Source: Panonychus citri (Eukaryota > Arthropoda > Arachnida > Trombidiformes > Tetranychidae). From it: 64,000 nucleotides of DNA. Of this stretch, positions 1 to 13,865 are shown in pieces; position 1 is the first letter of the stretch, and the number at the start of each line of letters is the position of its first letter. Below the pieces are notes generated by a model that did not search any database, was not told the DNA's origin, and saw nothing but the letters and a program-made list of their open reading frames with translations. The stretch is taken from the NCBI RefSeq assembly GCF_014898815.1, contig NW_026515544.1:682001-746000 (forward strand), read 5' to 3'. The translations under genes were made by a program, and so were the position numbers.

Positions 1-888
1 GTGAATGATTAATTAATAATCAACAATTTGATTGTTTCACTTGATTGTTATAACTCAGGTTAACCTGATAACATCAACCCAGATTGATTTAGGTGTGTTT
101 ACCACAACAACCAATCAATTATTATTAAATGTGATTATTTATGATATAATATAGTCTACAATTAATTGGATAAAACATGAAATCAATTTTTAATTGTGAA
201 AAAAATCTCAATACAATCAGAAAATTTTGAGCAAAAAAATCAAAAGTTTAATTGTATTATTATCATGAAATGCACAGCATTTCATGGGGAGGGAAAAGTT
301 TATATTACAAAACAAAGCACTAGAATTTTGGTAAAAAATTAAATTTGATTGCAACAATCAAGCAAATCAAGATCAGAGTCAATTAAAAGTTAATTATTTA
401 AAGAAAGTCAATAAATTAGTTTGATCGTTAAAGGTGAAGCACATGGAAGGTGATTGTTGTATTTGTTTTAATGAAAAGATTCTGACTAAAATTTGGTGAT
501 TCAGATGATTAGTTAATTTTTTTCATGTAAAGGAAAGTAATTTACAATTAGGCTTCTCCACGGGTATTAGTTGGTTTAGTTAATCAGTTGACTTGTCTAA
601 AAAAATCAGTGGATAGTTAATTTTACCATCGTTTTAGATTCACTGATTGTTGGTGTGATTCAATTGTTGTTAACACTTTACAATAGAGACACAATTTCAA
701 CGTGTAGGCTTTTGATTGTTGTAAATGAACAATATAAACACTGAATCGTATTAACTTGAAATCCTTACAACAGTGACAATAGTGAAAACAATATAAGATG
801 TTTTCTGTTTTTTAATTGTTGTGATTTCGCATCTTTTTTGTTGTTAATTGTTTCTCAAGGATCATTTTAATTTCGCAGTAATTGAACC
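1..888. other. AT-rich flank, no gene seen
   Basis: Downstream (3') of the minus-strand ZP gene. The stretch is AT-rich with many TTAATTGTT-like words and no coding frame or RNA gene that I could support. It presumably holds the 3' UTR and polyadenylation region of the ZP gene next to the stop codon at 889-891. Confidence 0.5.
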
Positions 889-3800
889 TTATCTGTAGCT
901 ATGAGGATACGTTTGGGCGGGAACACGTTTTACCGAAGGTTGACTCGAGGAGTACCTTGAATTAGGTCGGAAATCGCTTTCATTACCATCGTTAAGATGT
1001 TTGGCCAAGGATGAACGAGATCCGTAGGTTGATCCGTGAACGGGAATATTATTATTCGCGGCCCAATCTATTTTGTAGGGATCATAATCTTCCAATTCAG
1101 AAGCGTCTTCTTTTTCAACTACTTCGGTTTTCGTACAGGTACAAGTTAACGAGGTACACAGGAAAATGTTCACAATTAACATGATCAACAATAATATTCC
1201 CAAGACAGTGGCAAGTGTCACCAACCACGGAAAACGGGATATATTACACTCTTCGTTGTACCGAATATAATCAAGAATATCTTCACCAGGATCGACCACA
1301 TAAACTGTTGTACTTGCCAGAATTTGCATCACATTAGAATCTGGCCTGATTTTGGAAACTATTGGAAAAGAGATTAACAATTTACATGAGATAAACTGAT
1401 TTAGAATAAGCAATTAAATTACTCACTTGAACTTCTTTTAATGAAAGTATCTTCACAATCAATGTTGAAATTACAGCCTCCCTTGCAAAGGAGGACAGCG
1501 CATTGAATGAACACCCTATTGGTCCCTGGAAATTTGAACATTGACTTAACTGTCGCTTCAACGGTCGATGTTGAGTTAACATTGTAATCAAAGGGTGAGA
1601 TTACATTCTCATCAACTGGACACCCGTTATGGTTAATTAGATCAACTTCAGTTGAATTTGTTGATGAAAAAGCGACACAATTACGAACGTACATTCCGTA
1701 TGTTGGATCGGGATTACTGATGTCCACTTGAAGTTTATAACGATTTCCATGGATTAATCTACGACTAGTATCATGTCCACCTTCATTTAACAGTTTAAGG
1801 GTCACTCTGGATCGCTGAGTTGACCTTGAATTAGTTGAAAAAGTTTGAGAACAAGCGATTGAATAATAACGATCAACGGAAAGTTCAAGGTCTCGATGAA
1901 TACGAACCGCAATGGTGACCGCTCGATCTTCATCAATACTCTAGAAAATAAAGGAAAAAGAAACAAATTAATTAACTAATCACTTTCTCTTTAAGCTTTT
2001 GTGTGTGTTATCATTTCGTGCCAGTTGATTAATTGTGAATCAAAGTGAATCATAAACAATTAAAAAATTCAAGGTTCACTTTTAATTGTTACGATAAATA
2101 ATCAAAAGCCTACACATGAAAAATATTTCAAGTTACAATCTTAATCATTTCATTGTTTTAAATTGATTGTTGAGACTGATGAAGATGTTAATTGTTGGGA
2201 TAGGCGTTGATATTACAAATTACCTTCTTCCTTGATACATAAATATTGATGATGATACTCAATAAAATTAACTAATTGACCATGAGAAAACTAATTACAA
2301 TTTAAATTAATTCAAAGTTTTATTTATAATTTATTTTTTTTTTACGCCATTAAAATAAATCGGGAACAATTAATATGAAAATTTCAATGTAAAACTTATA
2401 TATTAATATAAAATCATAATGATAATAATCAACTGATTGTTCAACAATTAAATAACAGGAGCTATTAGATCAACAATCAAGATTAAATTTAATTTTACTC
2501 TACAGAAATAAATTGGTCTAATTGTTCAAAAGGATAACAAAGAAGACAATTGAATTAAAATTGATTCACTTGACAGTAATTATCCGGTTTTCCTGATTAT
2601 TAATTTGATTGAACTAATCAACTTAATCACAAACAGAGTTTCAATTGTTGACCATTGTCCATTTTTTTTTCTTTAAAATTTAATCTTAATTGTTTGTGAA
2701 ATTGACGTTAATCCAATTATTTGAATCAAGAGATTGCTTTTGTTGATTACTTGATTAGCTTTTTTGATTAATCTTAATGATAATCTGTATATACGATTGA
2801 ATTGTAATAATAACAATCGTCAAGATTATAATCATGATGATGAGAAGCACAATCAACTTGATTAACAATCAAGATTCAAAGTGATGAGCAACTTTACACA
2901 GAATCGTGATCAGTTAGTTATCATAATTATAATTCTTAATGATAATAAGAGTTATTAAATTGCTGGAAAAGCCTAAATTGTTGATTAAAAAAGAGAGATG
3001 AACAAAAAGAAGTTAATTTTTTTCCTTAATTTAATTAAGCTGATTGTTGTTGATCTACAGGTCGTGATTAACAACAATCAAAATGTAATGATAGTAGTTA
3101 ACTAAAGTCAAAGAAAAAAAAACAATTTAATAAATCACAAAATCCTTAATCAATTGATATTGAATTCAAAGTTGATTAACCTAATATACAAAAGGTATAA
3201 TCACAATTAATTAGTCTAATTGTCAACAATAACAAAAATGATTGTCAAAATTGCTAATCAATCAGATTTTTTTGTATTGATTTGTAAAAATCATTGATTA
3301 ATCAATCAAAAGTTGATTAACAAAGAAACAATTGATTGTTAAGTTAATTGTTAATGGCCAGTTAACTGACCGTTTGATTGTTAATCAACACTCTCATCTG
3401 TTCACAGATAATCTTAATTGTTACAGAATTGATTGGATAAAAAAAGGGAAACAAGACCAAAGACAATTAGTTAATTTTTTTTTTAATTACTCGGCCCATG
3501 AGGTTGGGGCTCAGGCCGAGCAATTAACCTTGATTAATTATTGTTAAGCCAACAGCTGGTTAACAATTAATTTTTTCATGTTTTAATTGTTCATTATTAT
3601 GAATTGATTAAAGTCTTGTTTACATAAAATTAACATGATCATTATTTCAATGGTTAAATTGTATTGATAATTAATTGACTAATAAGCTTAACTAATCAAT
3701 TGGAAATTATTATTAACTTAATTGTCAAAACTGTTTCACTGGATTGATTTAATATAATTAGTTAATTACCATCTTTGATTAATCTCTTTTTTTCTGACTA

Positions 3801-6195
3801 ATAGACACAAATCATTGATTATTAATCAATGAAGGCTGATTTTTACAAACATTTAATCATAATCATCATAAACAATACGAAATGATTAACAAATAAATAC
3901 TGATTAGTTAATCGTCAAGGTTTTAGTGTATTAAGATTTAAAGGTTAATCGACCTACATTGATTGTTAATAATTAAGTGTGTAAATATTGTTGATTATTA
4001 TGTTGGTGGTTAGTTGATTGTAAATAATATCATTAACCATGAATTACTTGGTAATCAAAAGTTAATTGTAATTATTACGATGGTTGAAAGTGACTAATTT
4101 GTACATTGACAAGAAAATAATAAGAAATTTGATTCAAATTGTGGAAAAATATTTAATTGTGATGATTAAAAAATTCATGTTAAGTGTTAATTATTACAAG
4201 AGTAGTGAATGTCCATCAAACAATTAACATTTTTACGGCTAATTGTCTTTGACAATGACAATTAATTTCTCAATTGTAATAAGATTAACATGATAACATT
4301 ATGAACTTTTTGTCTTTTTCCTTGATAATAGATTAAAGAGTTAATTGTGAACAGTTAATCCCTTTGGATTACGATAATTAGCTCAACTATTTTAATCTAT
4401 TAAAACCATCAAATTAAGATGAATTAATAAAACAGACAATTAAATACTGATTAGCATACATTAAGAATTAACAATCTCTCAACTACAAAAACAACAATTA
4501 GATCAAAAAACTTTTATTCTTAATCATGTTGATTGTTGATTGAATAAATATCATGATTAACATAAACTTGGATGGAAACAATTTCTTGATTAGTAATTGA
4601 ACAATTAAACAAATATCCTGAACACCTAGTTGATTAACATAACGAATAAGTTGATGATGATAATTGGACCACTTAATTGGCTCAAAAGGAAATTAAAATT
4701 AATTGATTAGTTTGAATTAAATTATCTTATAAATTGTGATGATAAAATAATTACTATTGATTCGTTGGGTGATTTGTCAAATTTTGTGATAATTGATTGA
4801 TTTAATTGTGTGAGTGTGTGAAAGTTTATTAAAAAAGGTTAACCTTGAGTGAGAGATAATCAATTGATAATCAAAACGATAACCTAATTGTTGTTGGATT
4901 TAAATTGAAATTAAACGAAAAGCTAAACACTCAATACTAATCAAATGACCATTAAATGATTAGTATTTACATTAATTTGAAACAGTTTATATTAAATTGT
5001 TGTAATCAACAAAATACTAAACTTGAGGCAATTTGATTGTATTTCATTCCTGTTGAGTTAATTAACTGTAAGGGAAACATTATTATTATGATTTAATCAT
5101 AATGATTATGATGATGATAAAGAGAATGGGAAATGTTAATGTTGTTGATTGTTGTAACCTTTTTGTTGATTGTTGAACATAAGTTGACCTGAAGATGGAC
5201 AATGGTCATTAACAAGTTACGATTAAACAACCAGCACCAATTAAATTAAAACTTTTGACAATAATGATTAACTTTTTCACACAATCATTTTCTCTTGTTT
5301 AATCAAAACTTGACTTAACTAAATTAACTCAACAATTTAAAGGAAAATAAATTATATTATTTATATTTTACACCAATGATACAATTTATGATTGTCATGG
5401 ATTAAGATACTAACAATTAATGAATTTTTAAATTTTTTTTCCTTAAATTAAGTTAATTGTTATAATTTAGTTATACACTAATAAGAAATAGAGACAATTA
5501 ATAAATTGAAATAATTTGGTTAAGTTTGGGTGAATATATATTGAAACAATTTAGGTTGGACAGGAAATCTTATTTTGGATTGAGAGACAAGATTAATGAC
5601 AATTTAAGTTAATCAGGACTATTGTAATTAAAGAAAGCAATTGAGTAATTAAGATTAAAATATTTTTCTAAATGTGAATGCGAAAAAAAGTGAAAGTAAT
5701 TAAACCGGTAATTCAATGAAAAGGTAAGTTAATTGGACTTAAGTCTAATTCAAGTCATTTGATATAATCTTCATCATCGGATTAAGATGATTATATCTTA
5801 ATAACGGTTAGAACATAACAATTAGAAAGGTGAGACTGATAATTAAGTGATAACAATCAGAAACAATGAAACAATTGTAACAAGATAACGAAAGGGAAAA
5901 GTTTGATTAGTGTTTTCGTTATGATTGATGTTAATAGATTGATGATTTCTCGTTAATTACCTTGTGTCTTTCGACACCGCAAAGTTTTCATCCTCATCAC
6001 TCGCCACTGCACTTATCCTTAAAGTGGTGTTAGTGCTTCCGGTTCCAAAGACACGGCAATAGTCCCGTTTACGAAAATCTTCTGTATGAATGACTCCATA
6101 AAAGGGATCCAATGTTAAGACATTGATGATCATCATCCCACGTTCACAACGAGCGTTAATGGTTGGCTCCCATGTGGATGAATCCTCCTCGGCGA
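889..6195 (-). CDS. ZP (zona pellucida) domain transmembrane protein, 5' end unresolved
   Basis: ZP-domain proteins polymerise into apical extracellular matrix, such as cuticle, at the surface of epithelial cells. Three exons are clear on the minus strand: 6195-5961, 1938-1427 and 1358-889, with GT/AG junctions in consistent phase. The first encodes the ZP-N part (INARCERGMMIINV, then YCRVFGTGS). The second encodes ZP-C (VRNCVAF, GCPVDE, NRVFIQCAVLLCKGGC). The last encodes a strong membrane segment (FPWLVTLATVLGILLL) and a Tyr/Ser-rich cytoplasmic tail. A dibasic FIKRSS between ZP-C and the membrane helix could be a proprotein cleavage site. The intron 1939-5960 is unusually long for this window. 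A signal peptide exon was not identified; 6865-6832 is a phase-compatible candidate upstream exon (PKDEDISKCCQ), and more may lie near 8.86 kb. Dusky/miniature/papillote-type proteins are the likely relatives, but the subfamily is not assigned. Confidence 0.85.
1939..5960. other. Long AT-rich intron of the ZP gene
   Basis: About 4 kb between the ZP-N and ZP-C exons. Repeated TTAATTGTT/AACAATTAA-like words, and no coding frame with recognisable similarity. Short ORFs here look like chance frames. Confidence 0.6.
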
Positions 6196-9100
6196 AACCC
6201 TGAAAATCAATGTTTCAGACAAATTAATTACTCACAATCTAAGAAATGAGAAAAAAATTCCAATCATAAAGCCATCGTCTTTGAGTTTACAACCACATTT
6301 AATTTACTCGCGACGATAATGATAATCAATGAGAGATTAAGTTAACCCAAAGATAATAATCAATGTCCTCTCATTTAATTGGTGTTATCTTTTCAAATGC
6401 CATCCAATTAGATTTATCTTTGACTAATTATCAGTAAATTAAAACTGATTGCAAACTCAAAGTCGATGGTTGTATGATTGGAATTGGAAAAAAACATTGT
6501 CACAATTGAAAAGAGACTTGAAAATAATCAGCTGATGAAAATTTTCTCACAACAATTACTTTGTATCAATTTTAGAAGCTCAGTTATCAGGCTGAGCAAT
6601 TAGATAATTGATCAACATGATAATCGATTAATTCTGTTGTAACAATCGATGAATATTTTTCTGATAGAAAATTAAAAATCAATATAAAGATTTTTCAATG
6701 TATAGAAAGTTAATATTTTCCAAACAAGATCAATTAGTCCAATGGTTCAATTATAATCACAAATTAGTAAACAATTAAAGATGCAAATGGAAAATCAAAC
6801 TATCAATGGATTAGATTAATCCGATATTCACTTGACAGCACTTGGAAATATCTTCATCTTTAGGCCTAACAAGACACAGAAAACGATAAAGTTAGATCCA
6901 AATTGACACCGAAGATACAAGAAAAGGAGAGAACAAAATTGACCCAAAGAGAAAATACAATCAGGATGATTAATCAATGAATAATTAACAAGAATTAACT
7001 TACATGGTGGATGAATGATGATAGAAAAAGGATAAGAAAAGGTATTAAGGATGAGAAAAGGTGAAACTTGTAAGATAAAAAAGTAAACATCACATTTAGA
7101 AAGTAAACAAAAAGAAGATGGAAAAGTAAAAGTGAAAATGAATTAAAGTGAAATCAATGATTTCCAACGTTTCTTCATCTGAGTTGAACACTTAAATGAA
7201 TGAATTTTAAAGAACCGGTTTCATTATTATCCAGTCAACATGGAACATGTTTCATGGTGGTAACCAGTTTATACGAAACTCAATGTTTACCTAAAGCAAA
7301 CTTTTATCATCTTGTTCATCTTTAGGAGCCATTTTCTTCCTCTCTTATCTTCATCTTCTAATCATCATCATTATCCAACAATTGATATTGTCAAAATTTC
7401 TGATTCAATATTCTGATTACCTTGACATGTTTCATCTTCTTAATTGTGATCAGGGTTTTTCGCCGAGTAGGATTATTAATAATCTTTCATGTTCATTTTT
7501 TACATGGGCCGAAGTTTTTTTTTCTTCTTCATCAACAATTAGTAAATTGTTGTTAGTTAATCGTGGGTTGGGTACGATTATATTGTAACGATTGATAATC
7601 TATTAACATTGGATTCCTTTTATGGTATAGTTGAAAACTTTTTCTTCAACTTAATCACAATTAAGATAGAGAAATAATCAATTTTTTTCTTTCTCCATGA
7701 TAACCGGAAATTCAATTTTCAATGGTAACCTTGATTTCCAAGGTAATCAGTTTTGATTAGCTTGATCATCTTGATTTCACGTTGATTATGATCAGTTGAT
7801 TTTATTATTATTTTCTGTTTTTAAGTCTCAATCTTTGCTAATGATCAAGTTGATGACCAGTTAATGATGATTATCTTTATGGATTCAAATTTGTTATAAT
7901 TGTTTAATTGTCATTGTATTGATAATCTTTAATCTGATCATTATTATCAACATTTAATTGTTAGTGGACATTTGATTTTAATTTTAACATGATTAAGGTC
8001 AAAATTGTCATGAAAGTATTAAAATAATTTACTAATCATCTTTTACTTTTTGTTTAACTAATGGTGAAGTTGATTGTTAATCATGATTTGGTTATTATTT
8101 AATTAAACTTGTTTACTATTTTAAGTCGTTAGTAGTTTAAATGATTTCAGTGATTTTGTCATTACTGATGTTAATTGTAACTTGACAATAGACTTTAATT
8201 GTTGGTTAAAAAAAGGTTAATCTGATTAGATGGGTTGAAACTATGAAAACAATTAAATTGTTAACATTGTTAATTTTGATTGATTGAAATCATCAGATTG
8301 TGAAGAGTGAGATTAATTTTGATTGAGTTTATCACAATTCAATCAACAGGTATAATTAGTTGATTCTTGTTAAAGTTAAATTGAAAAGTCAAAAGTATAA
8401 AAAGAGACCAATAATCAATCAATTTGATTCAGTAATTTTAATCAAACCATTTAGAGAATCCTATCACAATTAAGATATTGTAATCAAGTAGACAATTAAA
8501 ACTTACACTCAAAAAGAATTGTTATTTTAGCTTTAATTGTGAAAATGATTGGATAAAACTTAATTATCCTTAATTCAGTCAATTAGTTGGCAAAGATGAT
8601 ATACTTTTAATCAACAGTTAAGAGAATTGGAAAGATTTTCAATGTTTAACAATTAATCATCCAATTGATTGATCACAAAACTTGCACCTTAAAAACTAAT
8701 TGTTAATCCATAAGAAAAACAATTGGAATAAGTTGATTGTTTGAATACTCAGTCTACGATCAACTAATTGAAGTAAATATATGAATGAGCCAAAGAGAAA
8801 GTATAATATAAAAAAGTCTCTATTCTGTGCACTTAATTGTCACAATTAACTCACTTGACTGTAAATCCAATGGCGACATAATCTTGTTGTCATCCGTTAA
8901 CAAGCAACGTTACCCAGGGATCGTCCGTCCTTCAATGATTATCATCACCAGGAATCATCATCAAAACTGGATGAGGGAAAAATAAGAAACTCAAACAGAG
9001 GTAAAAATGTTGATTAAGTTGATGATGATTCGGATAAAGAGACTCACTACTTCAGGGGAGGGTTGATTGTGGTGGTGGTGGAGGTTTAACTTGCTTAACT

Positions 9101-9341
9101 TTCCACCACCACCACCACCATGATGATGATGATGATGATGGGTAATCAGTTTTAATTGTGACTGTTTCCTTACTCTAATCATTTCTTATTCTTGTTTCTT
9201 TTTTCAACCAACAGTCACTATCTTATTGTTTTGCTTGTTTTCTTGTTGATTTTGTTTAATCACTTCTCTTATACTTGTACTTGGGATTTAAATTGTTTGT
9301 GTTTGTATTTCATAGTAATCAACTGATTGTCATTAGAAACA
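6196..9341. other. Region between ZP exons and xylulokinase; possible further ZP 5' exons
   Basis: AT-rich DNA lying between two divergently oriented genes. A 34-nt candidate ZP exon lies at 6865-6832. A GTGAGT donor near 8.85 kb on the minus strand marks another possible upstream ZP exon, but its start could not be fixed. A trinucleotide inverted repeat sits at 9069-9115. Nothing else is supported. Confidence 0.4.
9069..9140. repeat. Trinucleotide repeats forming an inverted repeat
   Basis: GTGGTGGTGGTGG at 9069-9081 is perfectly complementary to CCACCACCACCAC at 9103-9115. It is followed by a run of TGA/ATG triplets to about 9140. It lies about 200 bp upstream of the xylulokinase start codon. 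A small minus-strand ORF through it is only poly-His/poly-Gly and is not a gene. Confidence 0.7.
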
Positions 9342-11873
9342 ATGGTTTATGATGAGGTAAACAACATCCTAAATGATCAACAATTAGAATCCAAACCAAC
9401 TTATTTAGGGTTTGATTTCAGCACGCAACAGGTAAGTCAATTTCTATCATTGCAACAATTAGTATTTACTTTTTTTGATTTTATGATTATTCTAATTAAT
9501 ATAATCTTATTGATTGTTTGACCACTTCACTAATTTTTCTGTTAATTGTTTTACATTAGTTGAAAGCCATTGCCATTGATGATTCATTGGAGATAATTCA
9601 TCAAGCAATTGTTCAATTTGATTCTGATTTACCAGAATTCAGGTAAATAATTTATTTTAATTTGTTATCGTTGAATTTTCATTTATCATAATGATTGCTA
9701 TTAATTATGTTCCTATTGATCAACATGATTGATTATTGATTGTTAATCTAAAACTGATTACTCTAAGATTATCCTATTAATATTAATCAGTTTAAATAAT
9801 TAATCAGGTGATACATTGTATTGAATTTTAATAGCAATTAACCTTGATTAGGTAAAGATATTTCATATTCACAATCAAAATATTGATTTGAAACAATCAA
9901 ATTTATTTTTAAATCTATCATTACAATCAAGATGTTTTCTCACAATTAAGTTTGATTGATTTAATCACCAAAACATTTCCAGGCTTCTACATTTCAACAG
10001 AAATCTCAATTACGATTCAGTTAAATGTCATTTTAATTCAATGCTCAAATACAATTAACTTTTGTTAACAATCACGTCTTGTATTCAATTACGGTTTTGA
10101 TAACTCTCTCTCTCTCTCTCTCTCTTGTCTTTCCTATTGTTTTAATTGTCAAATGATTGACTGTCTCTTTTAATTTGAAATCATTTACCTTTGAACCTTT
10201 TAATGAACCAGGACCCATGGAGGTGCCAACAAGCGGGAGGGAGGCAATGAGGTGACTGCACCGCCCTTGATGTGGGTTAAGGCCCTTGATATGGTGCTTG
10301 AGAGACTGAAAATTTCTGGCCTTGACTTTGGTACCGTTCAATCAATCAGTGGAACAGGTCAACAACACGGGTCCGTTTATTGGAGAAAAGGTTCAAGGGA
10401 AAAATTAAAGAACCTTAATTCAGCCAAATTCTTACACCATGAACTTCAAGATGCTTTTGCACTTCGAGATTCACCAATTTGGATGGACTCATCGACGACG
10501 GAACAATGTAATGCTCTTGAAAAAGCGCTTGGTGGGCCTGAAAAGTTGGCAGCGATAACTGGATCCCGAGCCTATGAACGATTCACTGGATCACAAATCG
10601 CTAAAATTGCTTCGACTCGACCTGAAGTGTACAATTCAACCGAGCGAATAAGTTTGGTCAGTTCGTTTGCTGCTTCTTTATTTCTCGGTGATTATGCTCC
10701 GATTGATCTATCTGATGGATCCGGTATGAATCTTTTGGACATTTGGTCGGGCAAATGGTCACAAATCTGTTTGGATGCGATAGCACCTGAATTACGCACT
10801 AAATTGGGCGATGAAGTCGTTCCAACGGCCACAGTGGTCGGTAAAATTTCAAGTTACTATGTTGATCGATACGGTTTCCCAGAGAAAACTTCAATCGTCG
10901 CATTTACTGGGGACAATCCGGCTTCTTTGGTGGGTATGGTTCTGGACGAAGGAGATATTGGTGTTAGTCTGGGTACATCAGACACGGTCTTTCTCTCTCT
11001 TCGAAATCCAAAGCCAACTGTCAACTGGCATATTCTTGTCAATCCAATCAACCCGTCTGATCATATGGCCTTATTATGCTTCAAAAATGGTTCTCTAACC
11101 CGAGAAAGAATTCGAAATGAAACAGCCGAAGGAAGTTGGACTATCTTCAACGAACTTATTGAATCAACACCTCGAGGTAATTTCGGTAACATTGGTTTTT
11201 ACTTCGATTGTACTGAAGTTTATCCTCTAGTAAAAGGAGACTTTCGATTCAATAAATTCAACGAAAGGGTCGCTCGACTTTCCAAAGAGGTCGAAGCTCG
11301 AGCTTGTATTGAAGGTCAATTCTTACGACTCCGTCTCCATGCAGCTTCTTTAGGATATACTGAGATTACCGATTCCTGTATAAAAGTGACCGGTGGAGCT
11401 TCGGCCAATAAAACTCTTCTTCAAATCTTATCCGATGTTTTTAACAAGCCAGTTTATCGACAAACAATGGCCAACTCAGCCTCTTACGGAACCGCACTAA
11501 TGGCCAAATACGGTAAATATCATTTATCCTCACAAATTACCATCGATTTTCGGCTTTTACCTTTACACTAGCGCTTTTCCATCTCTCATTTCGCTTTTAT
11601 TTCAATTATTTCTCTCATAAAGTTATTATTCTTATAATTTCTAATTTCATTTTCTTTCTATTTTCCACACATCCCCTTTATCCCCAACCCACTTCACCCT
11701 TTCATCCATCAGCTTTGATCGGAGATAAAATAAGTTTCAAAGAGATGACAAGTAGCCTGAAGATGTTCAGCTTGGTTTGTGTACCATCAAAAGACGCTCA
11801 TTCCATTTACACTCCTATGGTTGAAAGATACAAGATTTTGGAAGAAAAAATCAAATCAGAATCAGAACAATAA
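9342..11873 (+). CDS. XYLB: Xylulose kinase (D-xylulokinase)
   Basis: FGGY-family carbohydrate kinase that phosphorylates D-xylulose to xylulose 5-phosphate in the cytosolic glucuronate-xylulose route into the pentose phosphate pathway. Four exons: 9342-9431, 9560-9642, 10212-11512 and 11713-11873, all GT/AG and phase-consistent, giving 544 residues (human XYLB is 536). Visible motifs in order: N-terminal phosphate loop (YLGFDFSTQQLKAIAID), THGGAN, SISGTGQQHGSVYW, WMDSSTTEQC (substrate side), SLGTSDTVF (second phosphate motif) and VTGGASANKTLLQI (adenosine motif). The first ATG in frame is at 9342. Intron 2 contains a (CT)n tract just before 10125. No lesions were seen, so it looks functional. 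Confidence 0.95.
10104..10125. repeat. (CT)n microsatellite in XYLB intron 2
   Basis: Uninterrupted CT dinucleotides about 90 bp upstream of the exon 3 acceptor, where they may add to the polypyrimidine tract. Confidence 0.85.
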
Positions 11874-12304
11874 TCTCACATGAAACTGAAATTGAAACTA
11901 ATTTTCACCTTTTCTTTTAAAATCAACTGTACGAAACTGTATCACACTTGATGTTTTTCAGCAGAAAATGAAACCATTCACATTTTTGACAAAATTAGTT
12001 GACATTTATTATCAATGCAAGAAAAAAGCAAAGCTTATTTTTATCCTCTTACACTTTGTACCAAAAAAAGACAAATAAATTGATAACAATTTAAATTTGA
12101 TCACTTAAATTATACACTTATTGAAAATTGTATCAAGTATTTTAAAAGTTGTTGTGAATCACAACTTGTAAGGGAAATTGATTTTCTTAACTTGATTGAA
12201 TTAATTTCGGGTAATAAATAAACACTTTAAATGAGGTAAACATTGACTGCAATTAAAAAATTAATCAATACGATGATTTGAATTGTTACTGTTGAGAATG
12301 GGGA
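11874..12304. other. Convergent intergenic region
   Basis: Holds the XYLB 3' UTR (AATAAA-like words near 12.07 and 12.22 kb) and, from the other side, the 3' end of the minus-strand Pro-rich gene. No other feature seen. Confidence 0.5.
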
Positions 12305-12816
12305 TTAATTACTCCAAGGGTTTGATGATATTGACCAAGTATCAGATGATGGAGGAAGTGAAGACGGAGGAACCATTGGACTTGGAGCTGGAGCCGAAGC
12401 GGGAACATGAGTTAATAGTGGAATCGTGATTGGGATTATTGTTTGTTTGGGGGGACTTGAGATCGGAGGCATCATCATTGCAGGCGGAGCGGGTGCTGGG
12501 ACTTTAATTATCTTTGGTATCTGTTGATTAGCAAGGAAATCAATCAATATAATTTGGTTGGACAAATTGAATTTATACTTCTTACCTCAATAGCGACATA
12601 TTTAACTGGCCTTGGGGGACAGTGACATGTCGGTGAACTGCTGGGAACTATTGATTGTCCCCAACCCGAAGCACTGACCATTAGATCAGAATTTGCCTCA
12701 ACCAAACTTGAGAGTCCATCGTTAATTGTGACATTGATGATTAATAATCCAAGGCAAAGGAAACTTGATATTAAAAGTTGAGTGTGATTCCAACACGACC
12801 AACGAGCAGATATCAT
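12305..12816 (-). CDS. Small secreted or signal-anchored proline-rich protein
   Basis: Not recognised as a family. Two exons: 12816-12586 and 12520-12305, joined in phase 0 through GTAAGA...CAACAG. The 148-residue product begins with a hydrophobic segment (LLISSFLCLGLLIINV) after about 13 residues, which could be a signal peptide or anchor. A Cys pair follows (CHCPP), then a long low-complexity Pro/Ala/Ser tail (KVPAPAPPAMMMPP). The start is the first ATG in the exon frame. Extracellular matrix, cuticle or silk-associated function is possible but is only inference. The open two-exon structure with good splice sites is the main evidence that it is a gene. Confidence 0.55.
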
Positions 12817-13760
12817 TTGGTAATTAAAATATTCACACACTCGAAAGAAAATTTAATCAATTGAACTGATTTTTAATGTTGATAGAATCAAGTGCAAATT
12901 GTAAATGATTAACTGAAAGACATTTGTAATCAAAAGTTACATCTTGAAACGTTCATAGTATCAACTCTTGTCAATACGTTTGAATAATCAAGCGATTAAT
13001 TTAATTGTTAATTTTAATCTTTCCATAAATTTTCCCCTCATCTTTTAACACCATTCTAATCAGATATTAATAACATATTGAAGGGATAAAGTTAATCTGC
13101 TTGGATTAAGATGAAAGAGATCGTTCAATTAAAACCAATTATTTTTAGTTTCCTTGATGAGATTTCAACTTTTTGGTTCTTTCCATTTCTTTTCTTTAGA
13201 TGAATTAAAATAATAATAAATAATCAATGAATCACTTTCCATCTAGTAATTGTTACTACTGTTGTGGTTTCCGTATTACATTGTATTGTATTTGTCATGG
13301 ATCTGAGTAACTCGTTCATCTGTTTTATTAATAAAAGGCTTTCTCTTTGATTGTTCAATATCGAGGAAATAATTGCTTATCCTCCAATTTTTGTCTGAGC
13401 GAAGCGAAGACTTTACTTCAAGAAACCTAATTTTCTAGGGACGAGAACTAAAAAACGACAATTCAGATCACTTTGATTTCTTCAGAACGGTTTTGTATAT
13501 AATATGAGCAGTGCTGTAAAGTTTTTGAGAGAGATTGGCCCGAAATTTAGGGAAAATTTTTGCTGTTAGATGGCGAAGCTTTTAAAAGTGTTGCCATCTA
13601 ATATTACCGTTATTTCAGAAATTTAAAGAGAGAGAAAGAAGAAGAAGAAATTGAAAGAGAGAAGGAAAGAGAAATAAAGAAACTGAATGAGAGAGAGAGA
13701 GAAATAAAGAAGAAGAAGAAGAAGAAATTGAAAAATTAATTATTAATATTTTAATTTATT
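12817..13760. other. Intergenic region with GA-rich tracts and a GCCATCTAA hairpin
   Basis: No gene seen. Contains the 9-bp inverted repeat TTAGATGGC (13566-13574) / GCCATCTAA (13593-13601) and purine-rich GAGA/GAA tracts at about 13624-13735, just outside the left arm of the inverted duplication. Confidence 0.5.
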
Positions 13761-13865
13761 AATTTAACATTTGACAGATATTCGTCCACTTACTCCATCT
13801 TTCGAGTTTTTCTCTAAGCTCCAACAAAAGAATTTTTATTTTTATTTATCAACGGTCCCAATTTC

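Noticed and set aside
8991..9182. Poly-His, poly-Gly minus-strand ORF
   Set aside because: Produced by the trinucleotide repeats; no conserved sequence.
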